Below, piece by piece: positions 10,020 to 18,796 of a stretch of 64,000 bases of DNA. Position 1 is the stretch's first letter, and each line of letters opens with the position of its first letter. The stretch is from contig CAYLRN010000002.1 of the NCBI GenBank assembly GCA_964386385.1, positions 1 through 64,000 on the forward strand. Direction: 5' to 3'. Position numbers and translations under genes: made by a program. Below the pieces are notes generated by a model, which saw only the letters and a program-made list of their open reading frames with translations, had not been told where the DNA came from and searched no databases. The DNA is from RUG572 sp964386385. Lineage in GTDB: Bacteria; Verrucomicrobiota; Kiritimatiellia; RFP12; UBA1067.

Positions 10020-11215
10020 TGCGACTTGACTACACTCGTCAACGGGAACTCGTCTCCTCCTGCCTGGAGACGGGCGGTTCGCTGTCCGACGCCTTGTCGA
10101 ATGCGAATTGCAATTACGATTCGCTTGTCTATGCGGACGAAGCGGAGTCTGGAATTCTCGACGGCCTTCCGGACATCGTGCCCGTGGATAAACGGACTGC
10201 CGTTGCGAATGGCATTCCATGCGTGAGCTTCTTCTCCGGCGCGGGCGGTCTCGACATCGGGTTCGAATGCGCCGGTTTCAAGACGCTGGCGGACGTGGAA
10301 ATCGTGCCGATGTTCTGCGAGACGCTGCGCAGGAACGGACACAAGAACGTCATCGGCCCGCCAACCGCCGCTGGCGACATGTCGAAGCCAGACGAGGTTG
10401 TACGGGAACTGGAGGCGTTGGGGATAACGCCGGGCTTCAAGGGCGTCTTTCACGGCGGGCCGCCATGCCAGTCGTTCAGCGTTGCGGCCAACCAGCGTTT
10501 CAGCAAGTCGGGCGACAAGTTCAAACGTACTGGTTTCAGCCATGCGCGGCTCGGCAATCTCCTCTTCTGCTACATAGAAGTCATTTTGCATTTCCGCCCG
10601 GAAGTGTTCCTGATCGAGAACGTCGACGGACTCCTTTCAATCGATGGCGGAGTTCAGGCCGGCAGAGCCTGTTCCATGCTGCGCGAAGCGGGATACGACG
10701 TGGCCGAGCCGCGTGTCGTCAACGCGGCGGACTACGGCGTTCCGCAAAAGCGGATGCGCACACTTGTCATCGGAAGCCGTATCGGGCATTTCAGATTCCC
10801 GGACGTTGTCGCACGCCACATCCCTGCAGGGAGCGCGTTGAAACGCAGCGTAGACGGTCTGCCCAACCACCAGACGAGGGAACATTCCGCAGAGTCCGTT
10901 TCGCGCTACATGGCGCTTGCATACGGAAAGCGCGACAAGCGCGGACGTGTCGACCGCCTCGACCCGTTCAAGCCGTCGAAGACGATCATTGCCGGCGGCA
11001 CCGGCGGTGGCGGCCGTTCGCACCTTCATCCGTTCATTCCGCGAACGATGTCCGTGCGCGAGTGCGCGAGGCTGCAGACCTTTCCGGATTCGTATGTCTT
11101 CACCGGCCCCGTCGCGCGGCAGTTCACGCAATGCGGGAATGCCGTGCCGCCTGTCATGGCCTACGAGATGGCATGCGCGATTGCGCGTTCAGTATACGGA
11201 GCGGCGAACTCATGA
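10019..11215 (+). CDS. DNA (cytosine-5-)-methyltransferase, R-M system 1
   Basis: Transfers methyl groups from SAM to cytosine C5, protecting host DNA from the partner nuclease. The canonical motifs occur in order: I (FFSGAGGLDIGF, about residue 68), IV with catalytic Cys (GGPPCQSFS, about 149), VI (ENVDG, about 200), VIII (VPQKRMRT), IX (RECARLQTFPDSY) and X (QCGNAVPP). The roughly 65-residue N-terminal extension before motif I is longer than usual. The target-recognition segment lies around residues 260-310. Translation is coupled to the nuclease upstream (TGATG) and the dus gene downstream (ATGA). Confidence 0.9.
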   Translation: MRLDYTRQRELVSSCLETGGSLSDALSNANCNYDSLVYADEAESGILDGLPDIVPVDKRTAVANGIPCVSFFSGAGGLDIGFECAGFKTLADVEIVPMFCETLRRNGHKNVIGPPTAAGDMSKPDEVVRELEALGITPGFKGVFHGGPPCQSFSVAANQRFSKSGDKFKRTGFSHARLGNLLFCYIEVILHFRPEVFLIENVDGLLSIDGGVQAGRACSMLREAGYDVAEPRVVNAADYGVPQKRMRTLVIGSRIGHFRFPDVVARHIPAGSALKRSVDGLPNHQTREHSAESVSRYMALAYGKRDKRGRVDRLDPFKPSKTIIAGGTGGGGRSHLHPFIPRTMSVRECARLQTFPDSYVFTGPVARQFTQCGNAVPPVMAYEMACAIARSVYGAANS

Positions 11216-12156
11216 ACGGCAAGACCTCCATGGAAGAAAGCGTTCGGAGATTCTGGCTGGCCCCGCTGCGGGGCGTGACGATCCGCGCGTTCCGCGAATC
11301 GTTCGCCGCGCCGCTGCGCGATGCCGGGTTCGACGGAGCGTTCGCGCCGTTCATCCCCGCGAATCCCGGCATCCGCGTGACCGAACGGATGCTGGCAGAG
11401 CTCTCGCCGTTTCCGTCTGAATCGCCGCAGGCGTTTCCGCTAGTGCCGCAGGTCATCACCAGGCATCCCAGCCCGATGCGCGAACTGCTCAAGGCGTTCA
11501 AGGACCGCGGATTCGATCGCGCTGACCTGAACGCGGGATGCCCGTTCCCGATGATCCGCCGGCGCGGACGCGGTTCCGGGCTTTTCAAGACGCCCGACGT
11601 CCTGGAGGAGCTGCTTGCCGCCGGATGCGACGAGATGGGCGCCGGACGCTTCTCGCTCAAGATCCGACTGGGGCTGGAGCGGCCGGACGAACTGGAGCGG
11701 CTGATGCCGCGCATCAACCGCTATCCGCTCGCCGCCCTGACCGTCCATGCGCGGACGGCGCGGCAGATGTACGACGGCGAGCCGGACATGGCCGCGTTCG
11801 CCCGCGTGGCGGAGATGGCGGAGTGTCCGGTCATCTACAACGGCGACGCGCGCGTTTCCGACTGGACGGACGAATCGACGCCCGTCGGACGCCTTCGCGC
11901 CGCGCATCCGCGCCTGACCGGGCTGATGGTGGGCCGCTCGTTCGTCCGCGACCTTGGGCGGCGCACCGACATATCCGCCCTGCTGGCTGACTACATGGAC
12001 CGGTCCTGCGCGGAACTCTGCGGAGACCGCCCCGTCCTAGGGCGGATGAAGGAGCTGGTCGCCTACTGGACAGACCAGCCCCGCTGGCGCCGGCTCTGGC
12101 CCATCGTCAAGATCTGCAGCACGGTGGAAGAGCTCCGCCAGACGGTTCTTCCGTGA
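11212..12156 (+). CDS. tRNA-dihydrouridine synthase
   Basis: An FMN-dependent enzyme reducing uridines in the tRNA D-loop. Signature elements are LAPLRGVT near the N-terminus, DLNAGCPFPMI with the catalytic Cys, GRGSGLF, TVHARTARQMYDGEPD, VIYNGDARV and GLMVGRSFVRD; 314 residues is typical. The ATG at 11212 overlaps the methyltransferase stop as ATGA with GGAGCGG just upstream; ATG 11230 is an alternative. Which Dus subtype it is cannot be told. A housekeeping gene coupled to an R-M operon suggests that the R-M cassette landed in front of it and now drives it. Confidence 0.88.
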   Translation: MNGKTSMEESVRRFWLAPLRGVTIRAFRESFAAPLRDAGFDGAFAPFIPANPGIRVTERMLAELSPFPSESPQAFPLVPQVITRHPSPMRELLKAFKDRGFDRADLNAGCPFPMIRRRGRGSGLFKTPDVLEELLAAGCDEMGAGRFSLKIRLGLERPDELERLMPRINRYPLAALTVHARTARQMYDGEPDMAAFARVAEMAECPVIYNGDARVSDWTDESTPVGRLRAAHPRLTGLMVGRSFVRDLGRRTDISALLADYMDRSCAELCGDRPVLGRMKELVAYWTDQPRWRRLWPIVKICSTVEELRQTVLP

Positions 12157-12164
12157 CAACGGAG

Positions 12165-12450
12165 TCCGCCGCCGCAGTTGAAAAGGCTGTTGAATGGCCA
12201 ATTCGGTAGGGCGCGACGTCCCGTCGCGCCGTTCCGTCCGCGGCGGCGGGGCGGGACGCCCCGCCCTACCGGAAACGCCCCGTCACGCGCCAGCAAGCCA
12301 TGTCGCCGACCGCATTCGGGAGTGACGCGCTTCTGCACGTCCGACACCGCGACGCCACATCCCGCTTCGGTCGCGCGGGAGCGCGACCCTCCCAAAAGAC
12401 AGCCCTCTCTGCGCCTCTGCAGCTCTGCGTGAGACAAAATCCCCTCGCCC
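12165..12450. repeat. Composite REP-like element
   Basis: It begins with GTTGAAAAGGCTGTTGAA, then has hairpin 12205-12230 (GGCGCGACG / CGTCGCGCC) and inverted hairpin 12244-12270 (GGCGGGGCG / CGCCCCGCC), facing each other. The CTCTGCGTGAGACAAAA tail lies near 12420, followed by a stray CCCTACC. No gene is supported between dus and the AsmA-like gene. Confidence 0.85.
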
Positions 12451-12498
12451 TACCATCGTGACGTTCCATCGGGAGCGAAAGCGACCCTCTCCGCGTCC

Positions 12499-14454
12499 TC
12501 ACTTCCTGACGCGGATCTTCTCAAGCCACCCGGTGAACTTTTCCCTGTTGTAGGTGGTGACGGGCTTTTCAAGGGGGCCTTCGATCTTCACCTCCAGAAG
12601 GAGCTTTGAGAGTCCGTCCAGCGACCATGAAAGGGGCGCGGTGATCTTCGTGTACCATTCCTCCGGGCGGGTGAAGGAGGCGTTCGCCTTGACGTCCAGC
12701 CTGTCATTCGGAATGTCGTAGGCACCGGCGGCGTGGATTGAGAACACCTTGCCGTCCACAAGCACGTTCGACGAGCGGAAGACTCCGTTGGTGATGGTGA
12801 AGTCGAGGCTTCCCTTGGACTGGTTGACGACGACGGGGAGGCCGGGGACGTGGCGGGCGAGGGTGTCGGTGAGGCCCGAGAAGACGTTCATCTGCGCAAG
12901 ATATCCGTCCTTGCACGAAATGCGTCCGCCGCCGCAGAGGCGGTCGAGACTGTTCGTCCGGATGGGGCCTGCGAGCGTGACGGCCCCATCGACGACTCCA
13001 TGGCGGTCTCCGATGTCGAACGAGAAGACGTCGGCCAGGTCTCCGAGGGCGACGCCGCGGCCGTCCACGGAGACGGAATACGTCGCGTTGTCCTGCCTGA
13101 ACTCCGGGATGGACAGCAGGGCGTGGCAGGAGATGGCGCCGCCGCTCGGCCCGGCGGCGTGGGCGTTCGTGAAGGCGACGTCCGTGCCCTTCACGTGGAA
13201 TTCCGTCGAGGCGCTGCGAAGCGGGATGGAGAAGAACGAGCCCTTCTCGAACGCCACGGTCCCGTGCAGGTCGTTTGCGGACGCATGGGCGGGGTCCACG
13301 GCGAGGCGGCCTGAAAGGGTGATGCGCGGCGGCGTCTCGGGCGCGACGCAGTCGAGAGCGCCGTCGTTCAGGACGTCGGCGATTGCAAGGGCGTTCGAGA
13401 GGGAGGTGGAGGATCGGACGTCGAAGTCCACGTAGCCGACGTCGTTCGTGTTGAAGTAGCGGAGCGTGCCGTCCATGGCCGTGCCGTCGGCAAGGCGGGC
13501 GTCGATCGGACCGATCTTTATGTCCGCGTTCTGGTAGGTGTCGCGGACGAAGACGCGGATGTCGATCGTCCCATGCACGACGTCCAGCGGCACGCCGTTG
13601 TGCCGGCCGCCGCGGGGCGTCAGGTCGAGGAAGATGTGGAGGTCGTTGTTGACGAGGTTCACGTCGAAGCGGCAGAGGGCGTCCACGGGCTTCTCGATGT
13701 GCGAGAACGACGCGATGAACGGCAGGGCGTTCGTTATGTCGATGCGCTCAAGCATGGGGACGATGTTCGCAGGGCGCGCGTGGCCGCGGACTTCGCCGCG
13801 CACGACCTGCCCCTTCAAGTCCAGCTCCGCCTCGCCGTCAAGGGCCATGGAGACGTCCTGGTCGCGCCACTGGATGCGGATGCCGTCGGCCTTCATCCTC
13901 TCCGGCGTGAACGACACGCCCGCGACGTCCACGCGCCGCGGCGTGACGCCGAGGATGTCCGGATTGTGCAGCGTGACGCCGAACGACCGGATCGTGGGCA
14001 GCGAAAGCGACACCGGCTCGTTCTTCTCCTTGAAGTCGGGCTGGCCGGGGAATTCGATCGAATCAGGTATGTAGTACCCCTCCGGAAGGCGCGGATACTC
14101 GAAGTCCACGAGCGTGACGTGCCGGAGCATCGAATCAAGAGACCACGGAACGCGGCAGAGATCAAGCTCCAGGTCCGCCTTCCTTGCGGAGACGACAGGC
14201 CTCGCCGTCGGACGCGCCGCGTCGCTCACGCGGAAGTCCTCGACCACAAGCCCGTGCGCGAACCGGAACGACGCCGCGCCCATGTGGACGACCATGCCGC
14301 CGCCGGACATCGCCGCGGCGATGCGGTCAAGAACCAGCCTGGGAATCCTCTGCTCGAAAAACAGCAGATTGACCACGAGAAACGCCAACAGCAGGAGAAA
14401 GCAGACGAAAAGGCATTTCAAGACCCGACCGACGCCGGAAAGGAAACCTCTCAT
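12499..14454 (-). CDS. AsmA-like membrane-anchored envelope protein
   Basis: 651 residues: an N-terminal transmembrane helix (about residues 10-32, VCFLLLLAFLVVNLLFF), then a long beta-rich periplasmic region. The AsmA family is linked to envelope lipid transport and outer-membrane assembly. The C-terminal 200 residues match the AsmA C-terminal pattern (GVVDGAVTLAGPI, GGGRISCKDGYLAQMNVFSGL, GSLDFTITNGVFRSSNVLVDG). The exact cargo is unknown. It ends near the REP cluster and starts 45 bp from tRNA-Glu, transcribed in the same direction as the tRNAs, so read-through from the tRNA promoter is possible. Confidence 0.7.
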   Translation of the reverse strand: MRGFLSGVGRVLKCLFVCFLLLLAFLVVNLLFFEQRIPRLVLDRIAAAMSGGGMVVHMGAASFRFAHGLVVEDFRVSDAARPTARPVVSARKADLELDLCRVPWSLDSMLRHVTLVDFEYPRLPEGYYIPDSIEFPGQPDFKEKNEPVSLSLPTIRSFGVTLHNPDILGVTPRRVDVAGVSFTPERMKADGIRIQWRDQDVSMALDGEAELDLKGQVVRGEVRGHARPANIVPMLERIDITNALPFIASFSHIEKPVDALCRFDVNLVNNDLHIFLDLTPRGGRHNGVPLDVVHGTIDIRVFVRDTYQNADIKIGPIDARLADGTAMDGTLRYFNTNDVGYVDFDVRSSTSLSNALAIADVLNDGALDCVAPETPPRITLSGRLAVDPAHASANDLHGTVAFEKGSFFSIPLRSASTEFHVKGTDVAFTNAHAAGPSGGAISCHALLSIPEFRQDNATYSVSVDGRGVALGDLADVFSFDIGDRHGVVDGAVTLAGPIRTNSLDRLCGGGRISCKDGYLAQMNVFSGLTDTLARHVPGLPVVVNQSKGSLDFTITNGVFRSSNVLVDGKVFSIHAAGAYDIPNDRLDVKANASFTRPEEWYTKITAPLSWSLDGLSKLLLEVKIEGPLEKPVTTYNREKFTGWLEKIRVRK

Positions 14455-14499
14455 TGTCGAAATCCTCTAATGCGCCAGAACTTCGGAAAGGGTTAATGG

Positions 14500-14571
14500 C
14501 AGCCCCCAGGAGAGTCGAACTCCTCTTCTTAGGATGAGAACCTAATGTCCTAGCCGATAGACGAGGGGGCC
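14500..14571 (-). tRNA. tRNA-Glu (anticodon CUC)
   Basis: A cloverleaf reads on the minus strand: acceptor GGCCCCC / GGGGGCT, anticodon arm TTAGG-TTCTCAT-CCTAA with CTC in the loop, and T arm AGGAG-TTCGACT-CTCCT. CCA is not fully encoded. It lies 6 bp after tRNA-Leu and probably shares its transcript. Confidence 0.92.
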
Positions 14572-14577
14572 ATGCCT

Positions 14578-14662
14578 TGGTGCACCCGGTGGGAGTCGAA
14601 CCCACACACCTTGCGGCACAAGAACCTGAATCTTGCGTGTATGCCAATTTCACCACGGGTGC
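14578..14662 (-). tRNA. tRNA-Leu (anticodon CAG)
   Basis: Class II tRNA with a long variable arm. Acceptor GCACCCG / CGGGTGC, anticodon stem CAAGA-TTCAGGT-TCTTG (CAG), T loop TTCGACT, and CCA encoded at 14578-14580. Confidence 0.94.
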
Positions 14663-14674
14663 GAACAGTGGTAT

Positions 14675-14703
14675 AGTATGCCATATTCCCCCGATTCCGT
14701 CAA
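14675..14703 (-). promoter_or_regulatory. Sigma70-type promoter of the tRNA-Leu/tRNA-Glu transcript
   Basis: On the minus strand TTGACG (14698-14703), exactly 17 bp, then CATACT (14675-14680), ending 12 bp before the tRNA-Leu 5' end. Confidence 0.75.
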
Positions 14704-14774
14704 TACGCCGGGGAAGAAAAAACGAGAAAAAATCAAGGTGGGGATTTACGCCCACAAAACAAGCAAAAACCGCC

Positions 14775-15869
14775 ATGAAAGTGTCATATGGATCGATACA
14801 GAGGAAGGGAAGGAACTGGTATTTCGTATCAAGGGCCGGAACGCGGCAGAAATGGATTTCGCTCAAGACCGACGACCCCCGCGTGGCCCGCAAGCGCGCA
14901 CGCCTGTTCGCCGCAGGCGAGGACGAGGCGGAGGGCTGGCTGCGCCACCTCGTCCGCCTTGGCGAGCGGGCCGGCCGCGCGCTGAAGGGACTGGGACGGC
15001 GCTCCCCACCGGCATGGGACGCCCTCTGGCGCGACTTCGCGGGCGGCGTCCGGACGCCCCTGCCGGCGGCGAGCCTGCCCGACTACCGCCGATGGCTGGA
15101 CCTGCTTGCCGTGGCCGCGCACCACCGTCCGCCGGCGGAAATGGACAGGGAGGACGCCCGAAGGATCGCCGCCCTGCTGCGCGGACGCTACCTCTCGGCG
15201 GACAGGATGCTGCGCTTCTTCCGCCGCGTCTGGACGACACTGGACTTCGACGACGACATCTGGCGCGAGGAACTCGGCGCCCATAGGCGCTCCGCCGGCG
15301 GAAAGGCGAACGAATTCTACCGGCGCCTGACGGTCGACGAGGTGCGCCGCGTCCGCGCCGCGCTCCTGAAGACGGCCCGCGCGACGCCCGACGGCGAAGC
15401 CGCCGCCTGCGCGGACATGGTGGCGGTCGGCTACTACACCGGTCTTCGCCTTTCCGACGTCGCGGAGCTGGAAACGGCGGAGGTCGCCCCCGGCGGCGAC
15501 TTCCTGCGTCTGCAGCCGAACAAGGTCCGGCACAGCAAGAGACGCCTTCTCCTCGTGCCGCTCGTGCGCGAGGCGCGGGAAATCGTCGCCCGACGGATGA
15601 AGTCGCCGGCGGAGGGACGCTATCTCTTCCCGGCCGCCGCCAGAAAGCGTCCGTCAAAGCGCATCTGCGCCGCGTTCCGCGCTGCGGGGATAGGGAAACG
15701 CGGAACCGCCCGCGCCACGTTCATCTCGCAGATGGACGAGGCCGGCGTCTCGCCGCACGTCACCGACGCGATCACCGGCCACGCCGCCGGGGGAATGCAC
15801 GCGCGCTACACCCAGCCGTCCGCGCAGACCCTGACGGACGCCGTCGCCCGCGCCATTCTGCCGCTCTAG
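14775..15869 (+). CDS. Tyrosine recombinase/integrase with altered active site
   Basis: 364 residues. An N-terminal DNA-binding region (KGRNWYFVSRAGTRQKWISLKT), a SAM-like core domain and a catalytic domain are visible. Present: the first Arg (GYYTGLRLSDV), a beta-hairpin Lys (PNKVRHSK), GHAAGGMHARYTQP with the GH box and the nucleophilic Tyr. Missing: the usual H-x-L-R-H box reads GTARATF, so the His before the second Arg and the following His are both lost. It lies 112 bp from the 5' side of tRNA-Leu, not at the 3' end where integrases usually target. The genes that follow are housekeeping, so it may be an island remnant or a domesticated recombinase. The start (ATG 14775) has no strong ribosome binding site. 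Confidence 0.75.
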   Translation: MKVSYGSIQRKGRNWYFVSRAGTRQKWISLKTDDPRVARKRARLFAAGEDEAEGWLRHLVRLGERAGRALKGLGRRSPPAWDALWRDFAGGVRTPLPAASLPDYRRWLDLLAVAAHHRPPAEMDREDARRIAALLRGRYLSADRMLRFFRRVWTTLDFDDDIWREELGAHRRSAGGKANEFYRRLTVDEVRRVRAALLKTARATPDGEAAACADMVAVGYYTGLRLSDVAELETAEVAPGGDFLRLQPNKVRHSKRRLLLVPLVREAREIVARRMKSPAEGRYLFPAAARKRPSKRICAAFRAAGIGKRGTARATFISQMDEAGVSPHVTDAITGHAAGGMHARYTQPSAQTLTDAVARAILPL

Positions 15870-15878
15870 CGGACTGTA

Positions 15879-15887
15879 TGGTATAAT
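15879..15887 (+). promoter_or_regulatory. Extended -10 promoter of the gph-like/MBL/birA operon
   Basis: TGG-TATAAT followed by GTCCGCG, about 40 bp before the HAD start. There is no -35 at the expected position. Confidence 0.65.
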
Positions 15888-15926
15888 GTCCGCGTTTCAC
15901 TTCACCGACAGACACGGATTGAACAC

Positions 15927-16577
15927 ATGAACGCGATATTCTTCGACATGGACGGCACGCTGATCGACTCGCGCGCCGATCTCGGCGCGGCCGTGAACTT
16001 CACCCGCCAGGCGCTGGGACTCGCGCCAATCCCGCTCGACGAGGCGATCTCGTACGTCGGCCGCGGCGCGCGACACCTTCTTGAGAACTCCATCCCCGAA
16101 TGCGCCGGCAGATTCGACGAGACGTGGCCGCTCTTCTCCGAACAGTACCGTGCGCACATGCTCGACTCCACCCGCCTCTACCCCGGCGTGGAACGGACGC
16201 TCTCGGGACTGCGCGACCGCGGCTGGAAGATGGGCGTCAACACGAACAAGCCAAATTTCGCCACACACGCCATCCTGGACCATTTCGGACTCGCCCGCCA
16301 CTTCGGCGCGGCGGTCATCGCAGGCGGCGACTGCGCGGAGATGAAGCCCAGCTCCATGCCGCTGCGCGAAGCCGCATCGCGCATGGGCGGACATCGCCTG
16401 TCCTCGCGCGACTGGATGGTGGGCGACAACTGGACGGACATGGACTCCGGCGCGAACGCGGGAATCAGGACGGCGTTCTGCACTTTCGGATTCGGACACC
16501 TCAACGACTCCCGCTGCACCGCGAGGATAAACCGCTTCGACGAACTGCTGCGCCTCTGCCCGGCGGAAGAATGCTGA
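15927..16577 (+). CDS. gph: HAD hydrolase, phosphoglycolate phosphatase-like
   Basis: 216 residues with HAD motif I FFDMDGTLID (nucleophile Asp near residue 7), motif II at NTNKPNF, a Lys in the KPSSMPLREA region, and motif III WMVGDNWTDMDSGANAG. The alpha-helical cap and length fit the Gph/PGPase group, which dephosphorylates 2-phosphoglycolate formed during DNA repair; substrate assignment within HADs is uncertain. It is the first gene of a probable three-gene operon driven by the TGGTATAAT promoter. Confidence 0.8.
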   Translation: MNAIFFDMDGTLIDSRADLGAAVNFTRQALGLAPIPLDEAISYVGRGARHLLENSIPECAGRFDETWPLFSEQYRAHMLDSTRLYPGVERTLSGLRDRGWKMGVNTNKPNFATHAILDHFGLARHFGAAVIAGGDCAEMKPSSMPLREAASRMGGHRLSSRDWMVGDNWTDMDSGANAGIRTAFCTFGFGHLNDSRCTARINRFDELLRLCPAEEC

Positions 16578-16614
16578 CCCCGCCAATGCGGACGAGATGA
16601 AAGGAGAACGCCAA

Positions 16615-17241
16615 ATGGAAAAGCACGTCATTTCAGTCGGCCCGATCGAGGCCAACTGCGTCGTCCTCTGGGGAGAGGAGAAGAAGGCGTGGATCGTCGA
16701 CCCCGGCGCCGACGCGGAGCGCATCTGCGCCTTCTGCGAGGAGCGCGGCCTCGAACCCGTCCTCGTCGCCTTCACGCACGGACACTTCGACCACATCGGC
16801 GCAATGCCGCAGATCGTCGCGAAATGGCCGGCGACCCCCGTCCACGTCGGCCCCGGCGACGAGCCGATCGCGTTCCACCCGCAGAACGCCTGGCCGCCGT
16901 ACTACTCCGCCACCAAGGCGCCCGCCACCCTCGCCCCCGACTTGACGGACGGCGCGACGCTCTCCGCCGGCGGCCTCTCCGCGAAGGTCATCGCCACGCC
17001 CGGCCACACCCCAGGCGGCGTCTGCCTCCATTTCGCGGACGAACGCCTCCTCCTCTCCGGCGACACGCTCTTCGCCGGCTCGTGCGGACGCACCGACTTC
17101 CCGGGCGGCAGCATGCCCACCCTCATGCAGTCCCTCAAACGCCTCGCCGCCCTTCCCCCGGAAACGGAGGTGATCCCTGGCCACGGCGAAAGCACCACCA
17201 TCGCCCGCGAACTCGCCACCAACCGCTTCATGCGCGGATGA
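16615..17241 (+). CDS. Metallo-beta-lactamase-fold hydrolase (glyoxalase II-like)
   Basis: 208 residues. The metal-binding motif THGHFDHIG lies near residue 48, with further ligands in TPGHTPGG, LLSGDTLF and PGHGEST, as in GloB-type thioesterases that hydrolyse S-lactoylglutathione or related thioesters. ATG 16615 is chosen because AAGGAGA lies 8 bp upstream; an in-frame start at 16597 would skip it. The stop overlaps birA as ATGA, implying coupled translation. Confidence 0.85.
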   Translation: MEKHVISVGPIEANCVVLWGEEKKAWIVDPGADAERICAFCEERGLEPVLVAFTHGHFDHIGAMPQIVAKWPATPVHVGPGDEPIAFHPQNAWPPYYSATKAPATLAPDLTDGATLSAGGLSAKVIATPGHTPGGVCLHFADERLLLSGDTLFAGSCGRTDFPGGSMPTLMQSLKRLAALPPETEVIPGHGESTTIARELATNRFMRG

Positions 17242-17942
17242 ACTGGACCTTCCACCACCGCGCCGTCACGGAATCGACGAACGCCGACGCCCGCGCCGGA
17301 CGCCCCGGCGACGTCTTCACCGCCGACGAGCAGACCGCGGGCCGCGGCCGTCTCGGCCACTCGTGGCATTCCCCGCGCGGCGAATGCCTGCTCTGCTCAA
17401 TCGTCGTCGACGTGGACGGCCTAGACCCGATGCAGACCGCGACGCTCCCGCTCGTCGCCGGCCTCGCCGTCGCCCGCGCCGTCGCAAGGCGCCTCGCGAA
17501 GCGCCGCGTCGCGATAAAGTGGCCGAACGACGTCCTCGTGGACGGACGCAAGATCTGCGGCATACTCTGCGAGCGCATCTGCGCCGGCGTCGTCGCGGGA
17601 ATCGGAGTGAACGTGCTGCAGACCCGCTTCCCCCCCGAACTCGCCTCGCGCGCGACAAGCCTCGCCGCGCTCGGAGCGCCCACGACGCCGCGCGAAATGC
17701 TGTGCGCGATCCTGGCGGAACTGGACGCCCTTCTGCCGGCGTGGCGGAGGGACGGCTTCCCGGCGCTTCGCCCGCAGTTTGCCGAAATGGACTTCCTGAA
17801 GGGACGCGAAGTTCAGGTCCTCCGCATCGACGAAGACCCCGCGCCCCTGACCGGCCTCTGCGGCGGAGTCCAGGACGACGGCTCGCTCCTCGTCGCCGGC
17901 GAAAGCGTCTTCGCCGGCGAGGCGCACGTCGCGAAGTTCTGA
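17238..17942 (+). CDS. birA: Biotin-[acetyl-CoA-carboxylase] ligase
   Basis: Activates biotin as biotinyl-AMP and attaches it to the carboxyl-carrier protein. GRGRLG (residues 35-40) and KWPNDVLVDGRKICG (near 93) are the biotin/ATP-binding motifs, followed by VVAGIGVNV and a C-terminal SH3-like domain (LCGGVQDDGSLLV). At 234 residues it lacks the N-terminal winged-helix domain of bifunctional BirA, so it should be an enzyme only, not a repressor. It is translationally coupled to the MBL gene. Confidence 0.92.
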   Translation: MNWTFHHRAVTESTNADARAGRPGDVFTADEQTAGRGRLGHSWHSPRGECLLCSIVVDVDGLDPMQTATLPLVAGLAVARAVARRLAKRRVAIKWPNDVLVDGRKICGILCERICAGVVAGIGVNVLQTRFPPELASRATSLAALGAPTTPREMLCAILAELDALLPAWRRDGFPALRPQFAEMDFLKGREVQVLRIDEDPAPLTGLCGGVQDDGSLLVAGESVFAGEAHVAKF

Positions 17943-17984
17943 ACAATCTACAGAAGGTCAAGCGGGCAAGTTTCCACCGGCAGA

Positions 17985-18175
17985 GTGCGTATCCTCACGC
18001 GCCGACGCAATTGAAAAGGCGGTTGAAAGGCCAATCCGGTAGGGCGCGACGTCCCGTCGCGCCGTTTCGCCCGCGGCGGCGGGGCGGGACGCCCCGCCCT
18101 ACCGATGTGGCGCCCCTCCCGATATCATCCAATTCTCCGCGTTCTCCGCAGGAGACAAAACAGGCTGCACAGACC
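17985..18175. repeat. Composite REP-like element
   Basis: TTGAAAAGGCGGTTGAA shoulder near 18011, hairpin 18038-18063 (GGCGCGACG / CGTCGCGCC), inverted hairpin 18077-18102 (GGCGGGGCG / CGCCCCGCC), and a GGAGACAAAA tail near 18155. The PIN-gene promoter region follows (possible TATGAT at 18223-18228). Confidence 0.85.
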
Positions 18176-18283
18176 TCTCCTGATTGCTTTCGTCTGCTTG
18201 TTTTCACAACTCAAGGGCAAAATATGATAGCATAGAGGAAGGTTTTCGGGCGTGGCGCATCCGATTCGATGAAGGAGATGGAA

Positions 18284-18796
18284 ATGGGCTATGAAAAGAA
18301 GTTGAAAGTGTACTGCGAAACGACGTTCTGGAGTTTTCTGAATGGGCGTCCCACTCCTCTGCAGCACATCGCCGTCAAGCAGGCCGCAACGCTTCAGTGG
18401 TGGCAGGAAATCGCGCCAACATGCGAGATATTCATTTCGCAGTACGTAACCATCGAATCCCGCGACGGAGCCCCCGCCCGTGCGGAATTGCGGCGAAAGA
18501 GCCTTGAGGGCATGGAGGCCGTCGACGGTGCGAGCGATGAAGTGGTCAACCTTGCAGAAGCCCTTATGGAAGGCCATGCCGTCCCCGGCACCGAGGCGAC
18601 AGACGCCTTTCACATCGCCACTGCGGCGGTCTACGGCATGGACGTGCTTCTGACATGGAATTGCAGGCACATGGCGAATCCCGTAACCCTTCCCGTGACG
18701 GCGTCGATAATCGCAAAGGCAGGATATCGCTGTCCAATCATCATTACGCCAGCGGAATTCATCGAACGCAAGGAGGAACTGGAACATGGAGAATAA
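18284..18796 (+). CDS. PIN-domain protein, VapC-like putative toxin
   Basis: 170 residues. The N-terminal YCETTFWSF and the C-terminal GTEATDAFHIATAAVYGMDVLLTWNCRHMAN carry the acidic residues and the strand-helix pattern of PIN nucleases, which cleave RNA in type II toxin-antitoxin systems. ATG 18284 is preferred over 18269 and 18278 because AAGGAG sits at 18272-18277. The next gene overlaps by 11 bp and is small and charged, as expected for an antitoxin partner. RNase activity is inferred from the fold. The flanking REP clusters on both sides mark the pair as a separate insert. Confidence 0.7.
   Translation: MGYEKKLKVYCETTFWSFLNGRPTPLQHIAVKQAATLQWWQEIAPTCEIFISQYVTIESRDGAPARAELRRKSLEGMEAVDGASDEVVNLAEALMEGHAVPGTEATDAFHIATAAVYGMDVLLTWNCRHMANPVTLPVTASIIAKAGYRCPIIITPAEFIERKEELEHGE

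Noticed and set aside
14500..14662. tRNA genes as the attachment site of an integrated island
   Set aside because: The recombinase lies on the 5' side, no repeated tRNA 3' fragment was seen downstream, and the following genes are housekeeping.
14577..15869. 430-residue version of the integrase
   Set aside because: The extra N-terminus would be translated from the tRNA-Leu gene; ATG 14775 fits the family start.
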